Source: a virus
Length of the DNA: 25,699 bases
Strand: one strand, 5' to 3'
Virus record (IMG/VR): IMGVR_UViG_3300027858_000542
Span: 1-25,699 of that record
In this document: positions 15,033 through 22,337 of the stretch, piece by piece
How positions within the stretch are numbered: the stretch's first letter is position 1
How the letters are laid out: every line of letters begins with the position of its first letter
Position numbers and translations under genes: made by a program
The notes under the pieces: model-generated
What the model saw: only the letters and a program-made list of their open reading frames with translations
Databases searched by the model: none
Told to the model about the DNA's origin: nothing

Positions 15033-16175
15033 TTAGACTGTTGGCGCAAACGAGATATCCAAGTCATACACTAATGCAGCTTTATTATCTTTCGGTTTAC
15101 CATTAGCGAACTGTTTGATTGTGTAAAGAGTTGCATCTTCAATAGCCAATGTTTGATCGAATTTTTTAAGTTTGTATCCACCTGCAATAATTGCGATATA
15201 TTCACCTTTTACGAAGAAGATCGCTTTTCCAGCCGGCACTTGCTCTGATTCCACTACTTGCACGTTATATGGTAATGCTGTTACCCATTGTCCGTTTGCA
15301 GTTTGAATAGTGTTTCGTGCTTGTACACCAATCGCATCAATTGGATTAACGACCATCACTACTTTACCTGCTACTTTACGAGTTTCACCGTCAGCAGTAG
15401 TAGATAATGCTTTAACCACGTTATAAAGTTCTCCTGCAACTACTTCACCGTATTGAGATGGAGCGAAAGTTAATGTGCCAGATGATACTTTGTCTGTTAC
15501 TGCACCAGTTCCTGCGTTCACATCTTTTAATAGACCGATTGGTTGATTAACACCACTACCATTAACGAATCCGAACTCTAAACCAGTAGAATATGATTCG
15601 ATTAACAATTCACGTACATAACGCTCAACCCATACTGGACCAAGTTCTAACATATCGTTCGGAATTACCGCAAATGCTGTTAATTTAAGTTGCGAAATCG
15701 TTTCTTCGCTGAATGCTGCAGATACTTGTCCTGCGATTGGTCCGAATAATGGCCCCCAAGCATAAGCTTTAGTTGGATCTGCATAGATATAACGCGTTAC
15801 TGCCCCTAAATCTTGTAAACCTAATGCATCAAGTAATGGGTGTGCTTGTACTAAGTCCTCAAATACACGCTCTTGTGTAGTTACAGGAAGGATTGAATCA
15901 TCATCAAAGCCACCAGATGTTACAACTGCGTTAAAGAACTTCGTTTCTTCAGAAGTCAGCACATTTTGACCACGTTGTTGAAGAATCGAACGGTCCAACA
16001 TATCGTTGTTCACTTCTTTAGTAATTGATGCAGCTACTTCTGTTTGTAACGCATTGAAATAGTTTTCATACGCTTCAGTAGTTTCATTTTCTGTTACGTT
16101 TTCTTTTGAAAGTACCGCAGTTAATGCTTTCTTTGCGTTTTTAAAATTTTCTGATTTGTTAAATGTAATTGCCAT
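15033..16175 (-). CDS. Major capsid protein, HK97 fold
   Basis: A 380-residue HK97-family major capsid protein. Residues 1 to about 70 form a helical delta domain (FKNAKKALTAVLSKENVTEN) that probably acts as internal scaffold and is removed by the protease gene upstream. The mature part includes TSEETKFFNAVVTSGGFDDD, SILPVTTQERVFEDLVQAHP (N-arm/E-loop region), FAVIPNDMLELGPVWVERYV (spine helix region), EFGFVNGSGVNQPIGLL and a C-terminal P/A-domain ending. The gene order protease-capsid-connector is standard. ATG with TTGGAGG upstream. Confidence 0.93.
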   Translation of the reverse strand: MAITFNKSENFKNAKKALTAVLSKENVTENETTEAYENYFNALQTEVAASITKEVNNDMLDRSILQQRGQNVLTSEETKFFNAVVTSGGFDDDSILPVTTQERVFEDLVQAHPLLDALGLQDLGAVTRYIYADPTKAYAWGPLFGPIAGQVSAAFSEETISQLKLTAFAVIPNDMLELGPVWVERYVRELLIESYSTGLEFGFVNGSGVNQPIGLLKDVNAGTGAVTDKVSSGTLTFAPSQYGEVVAGELYNVVKALSTTADGETRKVAGKVVMVVNPIDAIGVQARNTIQTANGQWVTALPYNVQVVESEQVPAGKAIFFVKGEYIAIIAGGYKLKKFDQTLAIEDATLYTIKQFANGKPKDNKAALVYDLDISFAPTV

Positions 16176-16202
16176 TGTGTAATTCCTCCAATTTTTGTGT
16201 AA

Positions 16203-16931
16203 TTAAAAAAGCCTAACTGCTCTGTTTTGTTTAACAGGAGTTGGCTTTTCTGGTTCCGTGTTTTTTAGTAGTTGTAGTTCGTTTTGCATAACTTGCATTT
16301 GTGCCTTTAATAGGCTTACTTCTTCATCTTCTTCTACAGTTGATTGTTTTGCCGTAGATGTTGCAAACCCTTTTTCAACCGCTTCAGGACCTGTTAACCA
16401 AGTTTCAGCTTTAAGCATTCCACTAATTTCCTCACTAGATAAGCCTGTTTTATTAACATAAATATCAACTAATGATTGGTCTATAGCTTCAAGTGCGTTC
16501 ATTGTTTTTTGGATGTCTGACTTTGTACCATACGCAAAGGTACTAGCTTCATGAATCATTAATGTAGCACCGTCACGCATAATAACTTCATCAGCACCCA
16601 TTGCAAGAATTGATGCAGCAGATGCAGCTAAAGCAGTTACTTCAACAATTACATGCGCATCTAAATCTTTCAAGTAATTCATGATTTCGATGCCTACCAT
16701 TGCATCACCACCACCCGAATTTAATTTAATTCGAATTGTGGATGCCTTAACGCCATCTAACGCATTTCTTACGTCTTGAGCGCTTGTCGCATCGTAAAAC
16801 CAACCACTTTCACCAATAGCACCACTAATGACCATTACGTGTTCATCTTCATTTGCGTTATTAGTAAATTTAAAAGGGATGTTATTTTTTATTTTCTTTT
16901 TTATTGTTCTCACCTCCTTCTGTTGTTCCAA
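16203..16931 (-). CDS. ClpP-like prohead maturation protease
   Basis: A ClpP/S14-type head protease of 242 codons as drawn. Key features: LNSGGGDAMVGIEIMNYLKD (70-89), the nucleophile motif TALAASAAS with S104, LMIHEAS with H127, and an acidic residue near 151-156 completing the triad. The C-terminal part (QMQVMQNELQLLKN) is a probable coiled coil linked to scaffold function. It cuts the capsid delta domain. The start is doubtful: the TTG at 16931 lacks a ribosome site, the GTG at 16913 abuts AAGGAG, and no ATG occurs before residue 33. A perfect AAGGAGGTGA is 8 bases before an in-frame ATA at 16904, giving IKKKIKNNIPFKF, the usual family N-terminus, so an AUA start is possible. It overlaps the portal gene. 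Confidence 0.88.
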   Translation of the reverse strand: MEQQKEVRTIKKKIKNNIPFKFTNNANEDEHVMVISGAIGESGWFYDATSAQDVRNALDGVKASTIRIKLNSGGGDAMVGIEIMNYLKDLDAHVIVEVTALAASAASILAMGADEVIMRDGATLMIHEASTFAYGTKSDIQKTMNALEAIDQSLVDIYVNKTGLSSEEISGMLKAETWLTGPEAVEKGFATSTAKQSTVEEDEEVSLLKAQMQVMQNELQLLKNTEPEKPTPVKQNRAVRLF

Positions 16932-18039
16932 TTCTCTCGTAATTTTTAGTCACATAGTGATGATTAAGATTCTCGTCTGTAGAAGGCTCATACCCAGCTT
17001 CTTGTCTAATCTCGTTACCAGTAAACGCTCCAGAAGAAACCAACTTATCTATGCTTGTCGCCAAGTCAAAAATACTGTTGTACGAAATGCTCTTAATTTC
17101 AATACGATTACCATTTAAGTATTCATCTTCATCAAAGAACTTAGAGTTTGCTTCATCCCTTATTTTCTTTAATAGAGGACTGACTGTGTACATCGTATAG
17201 TTCTTTGTAAGATTCTCTACATCTGCCATATCCCCACGAAGCAAACTGACAGGGATACCAATCGCCATTGCTACTTGATCCAGGAAACCATTTGTTACTT
17301 TGTTTATTTCATCCACACTTTGACCAACAGAACCGCCTTGTGAAGTTTCCTTATACTCAAAGCCTTTTTGTTGTGGAATAATAGCTACGTCTTTCGTTTC
17401 AACTGCCTTATACATATTGTTGATGAATTCCTGCAACTTGGCTTGTTGTTCTTGGCTCTTAGCATTAATCATATCCATATCCACAGTTGCACGTATCTGA
17501 TTTTTTCGTTTCTGCGAACTTAGTATTCTACCGAATAAATCACCATAGTCATTAAACAGACCGTCAATCAGTGGACTTAACTTATCATTCTTGTACCTTA
17601 GATGAATAACTTCACTTTGCTTATATGTTCGTTGAAATGTGAAATCTTTAATAGATATATTCGAAAACACATCTTCAAAAACTGCATATTCATTGTGAAC
17701 AAAATCATCAGCAATTAATAAATCGCCATCATCAGCTTGTATGATTAAACATTCATTGTCATAAAGCAACTTTTCAATAAACGTTTGCCAAAATGTGCTG
17801 GCGGTCATGTTTTTGTTAGGCCGAACATTCAACCTATAATATAACGCATCCTTCTTGTAGGTATCACCATACTTCACTCTAAATTCAGATTGTGAGATAG
17901 TTCTCGCTAAGAATGATATACACGTATCAAGTGCTAATCGTTTCATGTGTAGTCGTGTGGACTTATCTTGAAACATCTCAACATCAAACATGAAGCCTAA
18001 TTCGCTATTTCGTTTAAATACTGCATCTAGGAAACCCAA
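16882..18039 (-). CDS. Portal protein, HK97 family
   Basis: A 385-residue portal protein forming the DNA-entry ring at one capsid vertex. The N-terminus (MGFLDAVFKRNSELGFM), LALDTCISFLARTISQSEFR, ALYYRLNVRPNKNMTASTFW and the C-terminal half with VAMAIGIPVSLLRGDMADVE, TKNYTMYTVSPLLKKI match the HK97-type portal (Phage_portal). The start is TTG at 18039, preceded by AAAGGGGGTGA. It lies between TerL and the protease, and overlaps the protease gene by 23-50 bases depending on the latter's start. Confidence 0.92.
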   Translation of the reverse strand: MGFLDAVFKRNSELGFMFDVEMFQDKSTRLHMKRLALDTCISFLARTISQSEFRVKYGDTYKKDALYYRLNVRPNKNMTASTFWQTFIEKLLYDNECLIIQADDGDLLIADDFVHNEYAVFEDVFSNISIKDFTFQRTYKQSEVIHLRYKNDKLSPLIDGLFNDYGDLFGRILSSQKRKNQIRATVDMDMINAKSQEQQAKLQEFINNMYKAVETKDVAIIPQQKGFEYKETSQGGSVGQSVDEINKVTNGFLDQVAMAIGIPVSLLRGDMADVENLTKNYTMYTVSPLLKKIRDEANSKFFDEDEYLNGNRIEIKSISYNSIFDLATSIDKLVSSGAFTGNEIRQEAGYEPSTDENLNHHYVTKNYERIGTTEGGENNKKENKK

Positions 18040-18057
18040 TTTTTATTTCACCCCCTT

Positions 18058-19692
18058 TTAAAATTGAATAGTATCAAGGAAGAACTCCGTATCTTCTTCT
18101 AACACCACATCAGCATGCCAGAAGGCATATAACATAGCCATGAATCCATCTGTCTTCCTTCTGAATTCGTCTTTCTTTAGGAACTCTTTATTTCCATCCT
18201 TCTTCGTTTTCACGAATACATTATTGCAATACCATCGCATTAGAGGGTTATCGTCAAAAATTAATTTTTGATTAGAGAAAACCGTTTCAATTCTTGGGGC
18301 CAACTTAGAAGCTATTGCATTCGGATTACGAATATATAATACTTCGAAACCTTCCGCTTCTAATGCTGATTTTACTAAATCCAACCGGAATGTATCGGCT
18401 ATAATTGTATTTACTCCGTATATTTCGCGCATCTCTACAAACCAATCAACAATGTTACTTACCTGTATCACAGGTTCATCCACAATTGTTAATAACCCTA
18501 ATCGTTCCCATTCTTTAATCGGAACTTTTAAAGGTGTGGTATCCAGGAAACCTTGACGAACAAAAGAGTGTGTCTTCCACACATATTCATCTCCAACTTT
18601 AAATAACAGACCAACTGCAGCGAAATCTCGTATACTCGCGAAATCGACTGATCCAACACATACACGATGTTCCAAAACAGGAAACGGTCTGTTTGTAGCT
18701 AGAATATCTTCCCACGATGCAACTGATTGATTTAAATCCACTTCAGGTAAATTCATTCTTTTGGTCATAAATTCTGGTCTATTACTAGGATTGTTTATAA
18801 GTTGTTTGAACTGTGTTTTTACTTTCTTGAATAAACCCTTTCCATAACTACTCATCGGCTTAGAAAACATAGGATTAGCCTTTTCCCACATATCAAAATC
18901 TTCTACTTCTAATGCATCATCAATTTTGCAGATGAATGGAAACATTGGATCATCAAGGTCTTTGCCTTCAAGAATATTCATTGCACGTTCTTTCATCTTG
19001 TCTAAGAAGCCTTCCCGAACAAATCCATCTGTACCAATAAAAAATTCTCTAGCGTTTTTGACTTTACCAAGCCCACTAGAGAATACATTTACAACATCTT
19101 GCCCTTCATAACGATGGACCTCATCATATATAACGCAACCATCACGCAAGCCATCTTTCGAACCGGCATTTGATGTATGATACTGAATAATGCTTTTTGT
19201 AGCATTTCCAAGTATCTCTTGCTTCGTTCGATAAAATTGCTTGTCCAATGTCGGCTTACCTTCGATTACATCGTATATTTCTCTGAAGGAAGTCTTTGCC
19301 TGTAATTCACTGTTGGCCACAATTGAAACATTATAACGATCTATCCCATGTAACGGACTTATGAAGAAGTGGGAAAGTGCAGATATCAAACCGTTTTTCC
19401 CAGCGCCCCTTGCCATCAATAATAAAAATTGCTCAAAAAAAACAGTGTCGTCTTCTTCGTAAAAGAGAAAGACAAACGCTGCTATAAATTTCTGAAATGG
19501 ATTCAAAGGGAAATACCATTTTTCCGTAAAGGATACGAAATCATTAATCATCTTATCGTTAAAATAAATATCATCTCTGATTAGTACATATTTTTGTAAA
19601 AATGATATTAACAATATTCGTTCTTTGTTTAATTTAATATTACCTGTTACAAAAAGGTTAATATACTCTGTGACATATTTATTGATTATCAT
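18058..19692 (-). CDS. terL: Terminase large subunit
   Basis: A 544-residue terminase ATPase/nuclease that cuts concatemers and pumps DNA into the head. Walker A-like LLMARGAGKNG is at 91-101 and Walker B CVIYDE at 186-191. The C-terminal RNase H-like nuclease shows VGSVDFASIRDFAAVG with D350, IIADTFR with D433 and KTDGFMAMLYAFWHAD near the end with a further acidic residue. This is the HK97-type group found with P27-family small subunits. ATG overlaps the TerS stop (ATGA), implying coupling; there is no separate ribosome site. Confidence 0.95.
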   Translation of the reverse strand: MIINKYVTEYINLFVTGNIKLNKERILLISFLQKYVLIRDDIYFNDKMINDFVSFTEKWYFPLNPFQKFIAAFVFLFYEEDDTVFFEQFLLLMARGAGKNGLISALSHFFISPLHGIDRYNVSIVANSELQAKTSFREIYDVIEGKPTLDKQFYRTKQEILGNATKSIIQYHTSNAGSKDGLRDGCVIYDEVHRYEGQDVVNVFSSGLGKVKNAREFFIGTDGFVREGFLDKMKERAMNILEGKDLDDPMFPFICKIDDALEVEDFDMWEKANPMFSKPMSSYGKGLFKKVKTQFKQLINNPSNRPEFMTKRMNLPEVDLNQSVASWEDILATNRPFPVLEHRVCVGSVDFASIRDFAAVGLLFKVGDEYVWKTHSFVRQGFLDTTPLKVPIKEWERLGLLTIVDEPVIQVSNIVDWFVEMREIYGVNTIIADTFRLDLVKSALEAEGFEVLYIRNPNAIASKLAPRIETVFSNQKLIFDDNPLMRWYCNNVFVKTKKDGNKEFLKKDEFRRKTDGFMAMLYAFWHADVVLEEDTEFFLDTIQF

Positions 19693-20015
19693 ATTAAATC
19701 ATCTTTCGTATACCCCTCTGCTATAGCCTCTAAAGGTGAAGCTTTTAAGCCGAGCGCATCTAAGGTTTTTAACATGCGGTCATTATTCTTGTGGAAGTCC
19801 GCAATTGATGTATTAGATTTAGGGCCATGCATACCAGCTACTTTAATTCCATGATCTCGAATATCATCCATGAATTCATTTTTCAAATCCCACATGGATA
19901 GATAGTCTTGAACCAAATCTGCATAGTGTCTACCTGCTATTTGTTTTTCTTTAAGTTGATTTTTTAAATCCTTCTCGATATGTTTTCTTAATGTCTCTCT
20001 CTTTATTTCTGCCAT
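19689..20015 (-). CDS. terS: Terminase small subunit, P27 family
   Basis: A 108-residue DNA-recognition subunit. RETLRKHIEKDLKNQLKEKQ, YADLVQDYLSMWDLKNEFMD and KSNTSIADFHKNNDRMLKTL, DALGLKASP are the P27 small-terminase pattern; the ending TL-x-x-L-G-L is characteristic. I chose ATG at 20015, with GGAGGTGA just upstream; an extended frame to 20075 runs into the cos-like gap and begins with a non-conserved Cys-rich stretch. It should bind the cos region directly upstream. Confidence 0.9.
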   Translation of the reverse strand: MAEIKRETLRKHIEKDLKNQLKEKQIAGRHYADLVQDYLSMWDLKNEFMDDIRDHGIKVAGMHGPKSNTSIADFHKNNDRMLKTLDALGLKASPLEAIAEGYTKDDLI

Positions 20016-20182
20016 TTCACCTCCCCCCTTTCTATTTCCAGTATTACCCAATACATTATCTTGCGCGCAACACAATAAATCTCGGAAAAAGAGTCCTCAA
20101 CCGGTCTAGGCCTTTTTCGAAGAAAACCGAATTATTTTGGTGGGGGGTATTTTAAAAAGAAAATAATTCATTTTTATTTTAT
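20016..20182. other. Cos-like region between HNH and TerS genes
   Basis: A 167-base non-coding gap in the position of cos in HK97-like phages with an HNH-TerS order. It holds a G-run GGGGGG at 20142-20147 (a frequent cos-end feature in Gram-positive phages), a perfect 10-base palindrome TTGCGCGCAA (20061-20070), unusual in such AT-rich DNA, an ACCGGT palindrome near 20100-20105, and a 7-base inverted repeat GAAAAAG (20085-20091) / CTTTTTC (20112-20118). The exact cut cannot be read from sequence. Confidence 0.5.
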
Positions 20183-20512
20183 TTACCACTTTTCGTCTTC
20201 CCACTTAGGTTTCTTTCTCTCGAAGCCCTTATCATGTATAAGATTGTGATGCCTTAAACATATAGTCATGAGGTTGTTCAATCTTAATGCAAGCTCTGGA
20301 TGATCTTCAATCTCTTTGATGTGATGAACGTTTAACTCAATAGTCTTGCGTTCACCTTCAACCTTGATTGAATCCACGTGTACATATCCTTCAGCCTTAC
20401 ACTGTTGGCATTCATAGTTGTCACGCTTCATTGCTTGTCCACGTAACAGTCGCCATGGTCTAGAGTTGTAGAAGACTTTCTTCTGTTCTTTTGTTTTGTA
20501 TTCTTTATGCAT
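20183..20512 (-). CDS. HNH endonuclease, packaging-associated
   Basis: A 109-residue HNH nuclease. Zinc-binding C35-x2-C38 (ECQQC) and C85-x2-H88 (CLRHHN) flank the active site H63-H64 (LNVHHIKEI), N79/N80 and H89. HNH proteins beside terminase stimulate specific cos cleavage in phages such as HK97. The gene order HNH, cos, TerS, TerL, portal is exactly that arrangement. The start has AGAGGTGA 7 bases upstream. Confidence 0.92.
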   Translation of the reverse strand: MHKEYKTKEQKKVFYNSRPWRLLRGQAMKRDNYECQQCKAEGYVHVDSIKVEGERKTIELNVHHIKEIEDHPELALRLNNLMTICLRHHNLIHDKGFERKKPKWEDEKW

Positions 20513-20531
20513 TGTTAATCACCTCTACGAG

Positions 20532-20837
20532 TTAACCGCAACAAGGACATCGTTCATCCTTTAATGTTGTGTCTTTGCCTGGTAAATTAAATGTATCCAC
20601 AACTTCCAAATGTCCACCACAAATGTCACAAGCATTACCCTCGCTCAATGGTTTTAATGTATCAGCACTAAGGGTTATGATAAGTTGTTGTTTAGCATTA
20701 GTCAGTTGATCTTTTCTTTCTTCGGCTGATTTTAATTCACTACTCAAATAGGTTATATTATCTTCAACTTTGTCTATATCTCTTGTTACGCTTCTTAATT
20801 CTTTTTGTAATGTTTCTTTGATATAGTCCATACTCAA
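20532..20837 (-). CDS. Coiled-coil plus zinc-ribbon small protein
   Basis: A 101-residue protein. Residues 5-58 form a coiled coil (VEDNITYLSSELKSAEERKD). The C-terminus holds CDIC (70-73) and ends CPCCG (97-101), so a zinc ribbon occupies residues 70-101. I do not recognise a named family. The start may be TTG (20837; AAGGA 6 bases upstream) or ATG (20831). It overlaps the preceding gene by 4 bases. Position before HNH suggests a DNA- or nuclease-associated role, unproven. Confidence 0.7.
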   Translation of the reverse strand: MSMDYIKETLQKELRSVTRDIDKVEDNITYLSSELKSAEERKDQLTNAKQQLIITLSADTLKPLSEGNACDICGGHLEVVDTFNLPGKDTTLKDERCPCCG

Positions 20838-21121
20838 TCATCTTCCTTGTCTATTGCATCTAACTCATTTGCTAGTTCTTCAGTATGTTTAGCGATTGCT
20901 CTTAACTTAGCTGATAGATTGTCTGTATTCATTTCTACTGCTATTTCAATAGACTTCGAATTTGGTTTAATGTATTTATGGATTTTATAAATATCAACAA
21001 ATGCACCTTTACATTTCGGACATACATTTACTTCTTGATAGTCTTCTTTACTTTCGTGGTGAATCATTTCGCTATGTTCACAAACTAAACACCTTGCTTT
21101 GAATTTATAACGCTTAGTCAT
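20834..21121 (-). CDS. Small zinc-ribbon protein
   Basis: A 95-residue protein with an N-terminal zinc ribbon: CLVC (11-14) and CPKC (34-37), followed by a short beta segment and an acidic C-terminal helix (LSAKLRAIAKHTEELANELD). The ATG at 21121 is chosen for GGAGGG 7 bases upstream. Function unknown; it forms a coupled pair with the next zinc-ribbon gene. Confidence 0.7.
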   Translation of the reverse strand: MTKRYKFKARCLVCEHSEMIHHESKEDYQEVNVCPKCKGAFVDIYKIHKYIKPNSKSIEIAVEMNTDNLSAKLRAIAKHTEELANELDAIDKEDD

Positions 21122-21247
21122 TCTTCGTCCCTCCACAATCATATTTACTATTTAATCGATAGCTCGAAGATGTATAGATCACCTAACCTTTCTCGAATTT
21201 GTCATTGAGTAAAGCAAGAATGAACCACCACCTTTAATGAAAATTTA

Positions 21248-21424
21248 TCAATGTCTGTTCAGCATTTTTCTAACGCCATTCTTATATGAGAATTGCTTAG
21301 TAGCAACCGACTGTTCGTTTTGATTAATACTTTGTTCAAGTTTTTGGTTCAAGGACTTAGCGACATAAGGTTTTATTAAACAGCGAATACAATTGCACGT
21401 ATCTATTCCAGTCAATACAACCAT
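21248..21424 (-). CDS. Small hypothetical protein with CxCxxC
   Basis: A 58-residue ORF with CNCIRC near residues 10-15 and a polar Q/N/S-rich remainder (SLNQKLEQSINQNEQSVATK). AGGTGGTGA precedes the ATG at 21424 by a good distance, which is the main evidence that it is a gene. No family recognised; the CxCxxC could bind metal. It follows the terminator at 21449-21479 and would be first on the next transcript. Confidence 0.5.
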   Translation of the reverse strand: MVVLTGIDTCNCIRCLIKPYVAKSLNQKLEQSINQNEQSVATKQFSYKNGVRKMLNRH

Positions 21425-21448
21425 GTATTTCACCACCTTTTATGTATA

Positions 21449-21479
21449 ATAAAAAGCCACACCCGAATGGATGTGACTT
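21449..21479 (-). terminator. Strong intrinsic terminator after zinc-ribbon gene
   Basis: Eleven-base stem on the minus strand, AAGTCACATCC (21479-21469) with GGGTGTGGCTT (21464-21454), two G-T pairs, 4-base loop, then TTTTATTATA. It begins 8 bases beyond the stop of the 76-residue zinc-ribbon gene. Late genes below it need read-through, antitermination or another promoter. Confidence 0.8.
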
Positions 21480-21486
21480 CGTTAAA

Positions 21487-21717
21487 TTATCTCAATATAT
21501 ATTCATTCGACTTGTTCTTACAATTTGGACATTTCACATCGAATCTAATATCTTCTTTAGATCCTTCTGTTGTTAACAATGAACCTACTACTACATTTTC
21601 AGCCAATACATTATCTGGACCTGTTGTCATTGGTTCACCTATTACGTTTCCTACAGCAATGATTTCATTTTTACAAATTGAACATGTGATTTCTTTATGA
21701 AAGTAAATCTGTGTCAT
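21487..21717 (-). CDS. Zinc-ribbon protein in a one-gene transcription unit
   Basis: A 76-residue protein with CSIC (12-15) near the start and CPNC (63-66) near the end, so the two metal-binding halves are separated by a 47-residue insert (EPMTTGPDNVLAENVVVGSL) that looks beta-rich. The ATG at 21717 has GGAGG 7 bases upstream. It has its own good promoter (21740-21768) and terminator, unlike any other gene here. Function unknown; folded-back zinc ribbon or rubredoxin-like knuckle is possible. Confidence 0.7.
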   Translation of the reverse strand: MTQIYFHKEITCSICKNEIIAVGNVIGEPMTTGPDNVLAENVVVGSLLTTEGSKEDIRFDVKCPNCKNKSNEYILR

Positions 21718-21739
21718 ACGAACACCTCCCTCCACAATA

Positions 21740-21768
21740 ATCATAATGTGCTTGGAAATGTTTGTCAT
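21740..21768 (-). promoter_or_regulatory. Sigma-A type promoter
   Basis: On the minus strand ATGACA (21768-21763), 17-base spacer, TATGAT (21745-21740); each hexamer matches consensus at 5 of 6 positions. Transcription would start near 21733 and the leader would be very short, with the ribosome site of the zinc-ribbon gene at once downstream. The inverted repeats at 21781-21868 lie immediately upstream, where an activator such as RinA could bind. Confidence 0.6.
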
Positions 21769-21780
21769 TAACAACTTTAT

Positions 21781-21868
21781 GCTATCAAGACTACATACCC
21801 TACCAAGTCCTACTGATAGCTAACGTATTAGCCCACGATTGTTTTATGACTGTGTGATATGTAGTCTT
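21781..21868. repeat. Interlocking inverted repeats upstream of late promoter
   Basis: Three perfect inverted repeats: GCTATCA (21781-21787) / TGATAGC (21814-21820); AAGACTACATA (21787-21797) / TATGTAGTCTT (21858-21868); GCTAA (21819-21823) / TTAGC (21828-21832). The first two share a base and cross each other, so as RNA they could not both form. No gene lies here. A weak TTGAAG-17-CATAAA promoter on the minus strand (21871-21843) overlaps one arm. Confidence 0.55.
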
Positions 21869-21880
21869 CAAAGCATAATA

Positions 21881-21910
21881 AAAGCACCTAGACCAAAGTC
21901 TAAGTGCTTT
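21881..21910 (-). terminator. Hairpin terminator after the RinA region
   Basis: Stem AAAGCAC-C-TAGAC (21881-21893) / GTCTA-A-GTGCTTT (21898-21910) with one mismatch and a 4-base loop; the minus strand continues TATTATGC and the plus strand TATTAG, so it may work both ways. It separates the early/middle transcript ending at 22082 from the late regulatory stretch. Confidence 0.65.
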
Positions 21911-21927
21911 TATTAGTGGAAGACTAA

Positions 21928-22062
21928 CTATTTTTGAGATGCCGGTTCTTTTCTTTCACAAGAATTACAGTAGCAGAATTTGTATTTCTTGTTATCTTTC
22001 TTACAATATCAATATATCATGGTTTTACATGCCAAAAGTGACATGAAAGTGCCATGTTTCAT
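21928..22062 (-). pseudogene. Possible broken Cys-rich mini-gene
   Basis: One minus-strand frame reads MKHGTFMSLLACKTMIY, an in-frame TGA (22009-22011), then a cysteine-rich stretch with YCKKDNKKYKFCYCNSCERK before a TAG at 21928. The second part looks like half of a zinc-binding protein but has no start codon or ribosome site after the TGA. It may be a decayed relative of the nearby zinc-ribbon genes, or chance. The rest of 21718-22081 holds only the promoter, repeats and terminator listed. Confidence 0.25.
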
Positions 22063-22081
22063 ATTGTGGTCGAAATGTGAA

Positions 22082-22300
22082 CTAAGATATTCTTTTAATT
22101 TCCTTGTTACATTGAACGATATAATACCAAGCCCAAGCATTATCATAATCGCCCTTTGCAGTTTCGAGTAACTTTGTTTTGGTTTCGTAAGGATTGTTCT
22201 TTATGGATTCCTGCATATTCTTTTGAAATTTTTCAACAAAAGAAGTTATCGTTTTAACCGCTTTCGTTAACTCCTTTTTCTTTTGCCTTCTATTAGCCAA
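22082..22300 (-). CDS. Small hypothetical protein downstream of rinA
   Basis: A 72-residue basic helical protein (RRQKKKELTKAVKTITSFVE, KFQKNMQESIKNN, ending NAWAWYYIVQCNKEIKRIS). The TTG at 22300 is chosen because AAGGAG is 8 bases upstream; a GTG three codons earlier abuts that site. No family recognised. It lies 37 bases after the RinA-like gene and is the last gene of that transcript. Confidence 0.6.
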   Translation of the reverse strand: MANRRQKKKELTKAVKTITSFVEKFQKNMQESIKNNPYETKTKLLETAKGDYDNAWAWYYIVQCNKEIKRIS

Positions 22301-22337
22301 AATACTCACTCCTTAATTCATAATTTGTGTCTAAGGT

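Noticed and set aside
20016-20075. N-terminal extension of the small terminase (20 extra residues with CC and GGG).
   Set aside because: The ATG at 20015 has an ideal GGAGGTGA site, and the extension runs through the cos-like gap with composition unlike the family.
21143-21247. A 12-codon frame starting TTG after a GGTGGTG sequence, possibly a leader peptide.
   Set aside because: Too short, no recognisable attenuator follows it, and the ribosome-site match is weak.
21787-21868. A tRNA-like stretch closed by an 11-base stem.
   Set aside because: There is no T-arm GTTCRANTC motif, no proper anticodon arm and the spacing does not fit a cloverleaf, so I kept it only as an inverted repeat.
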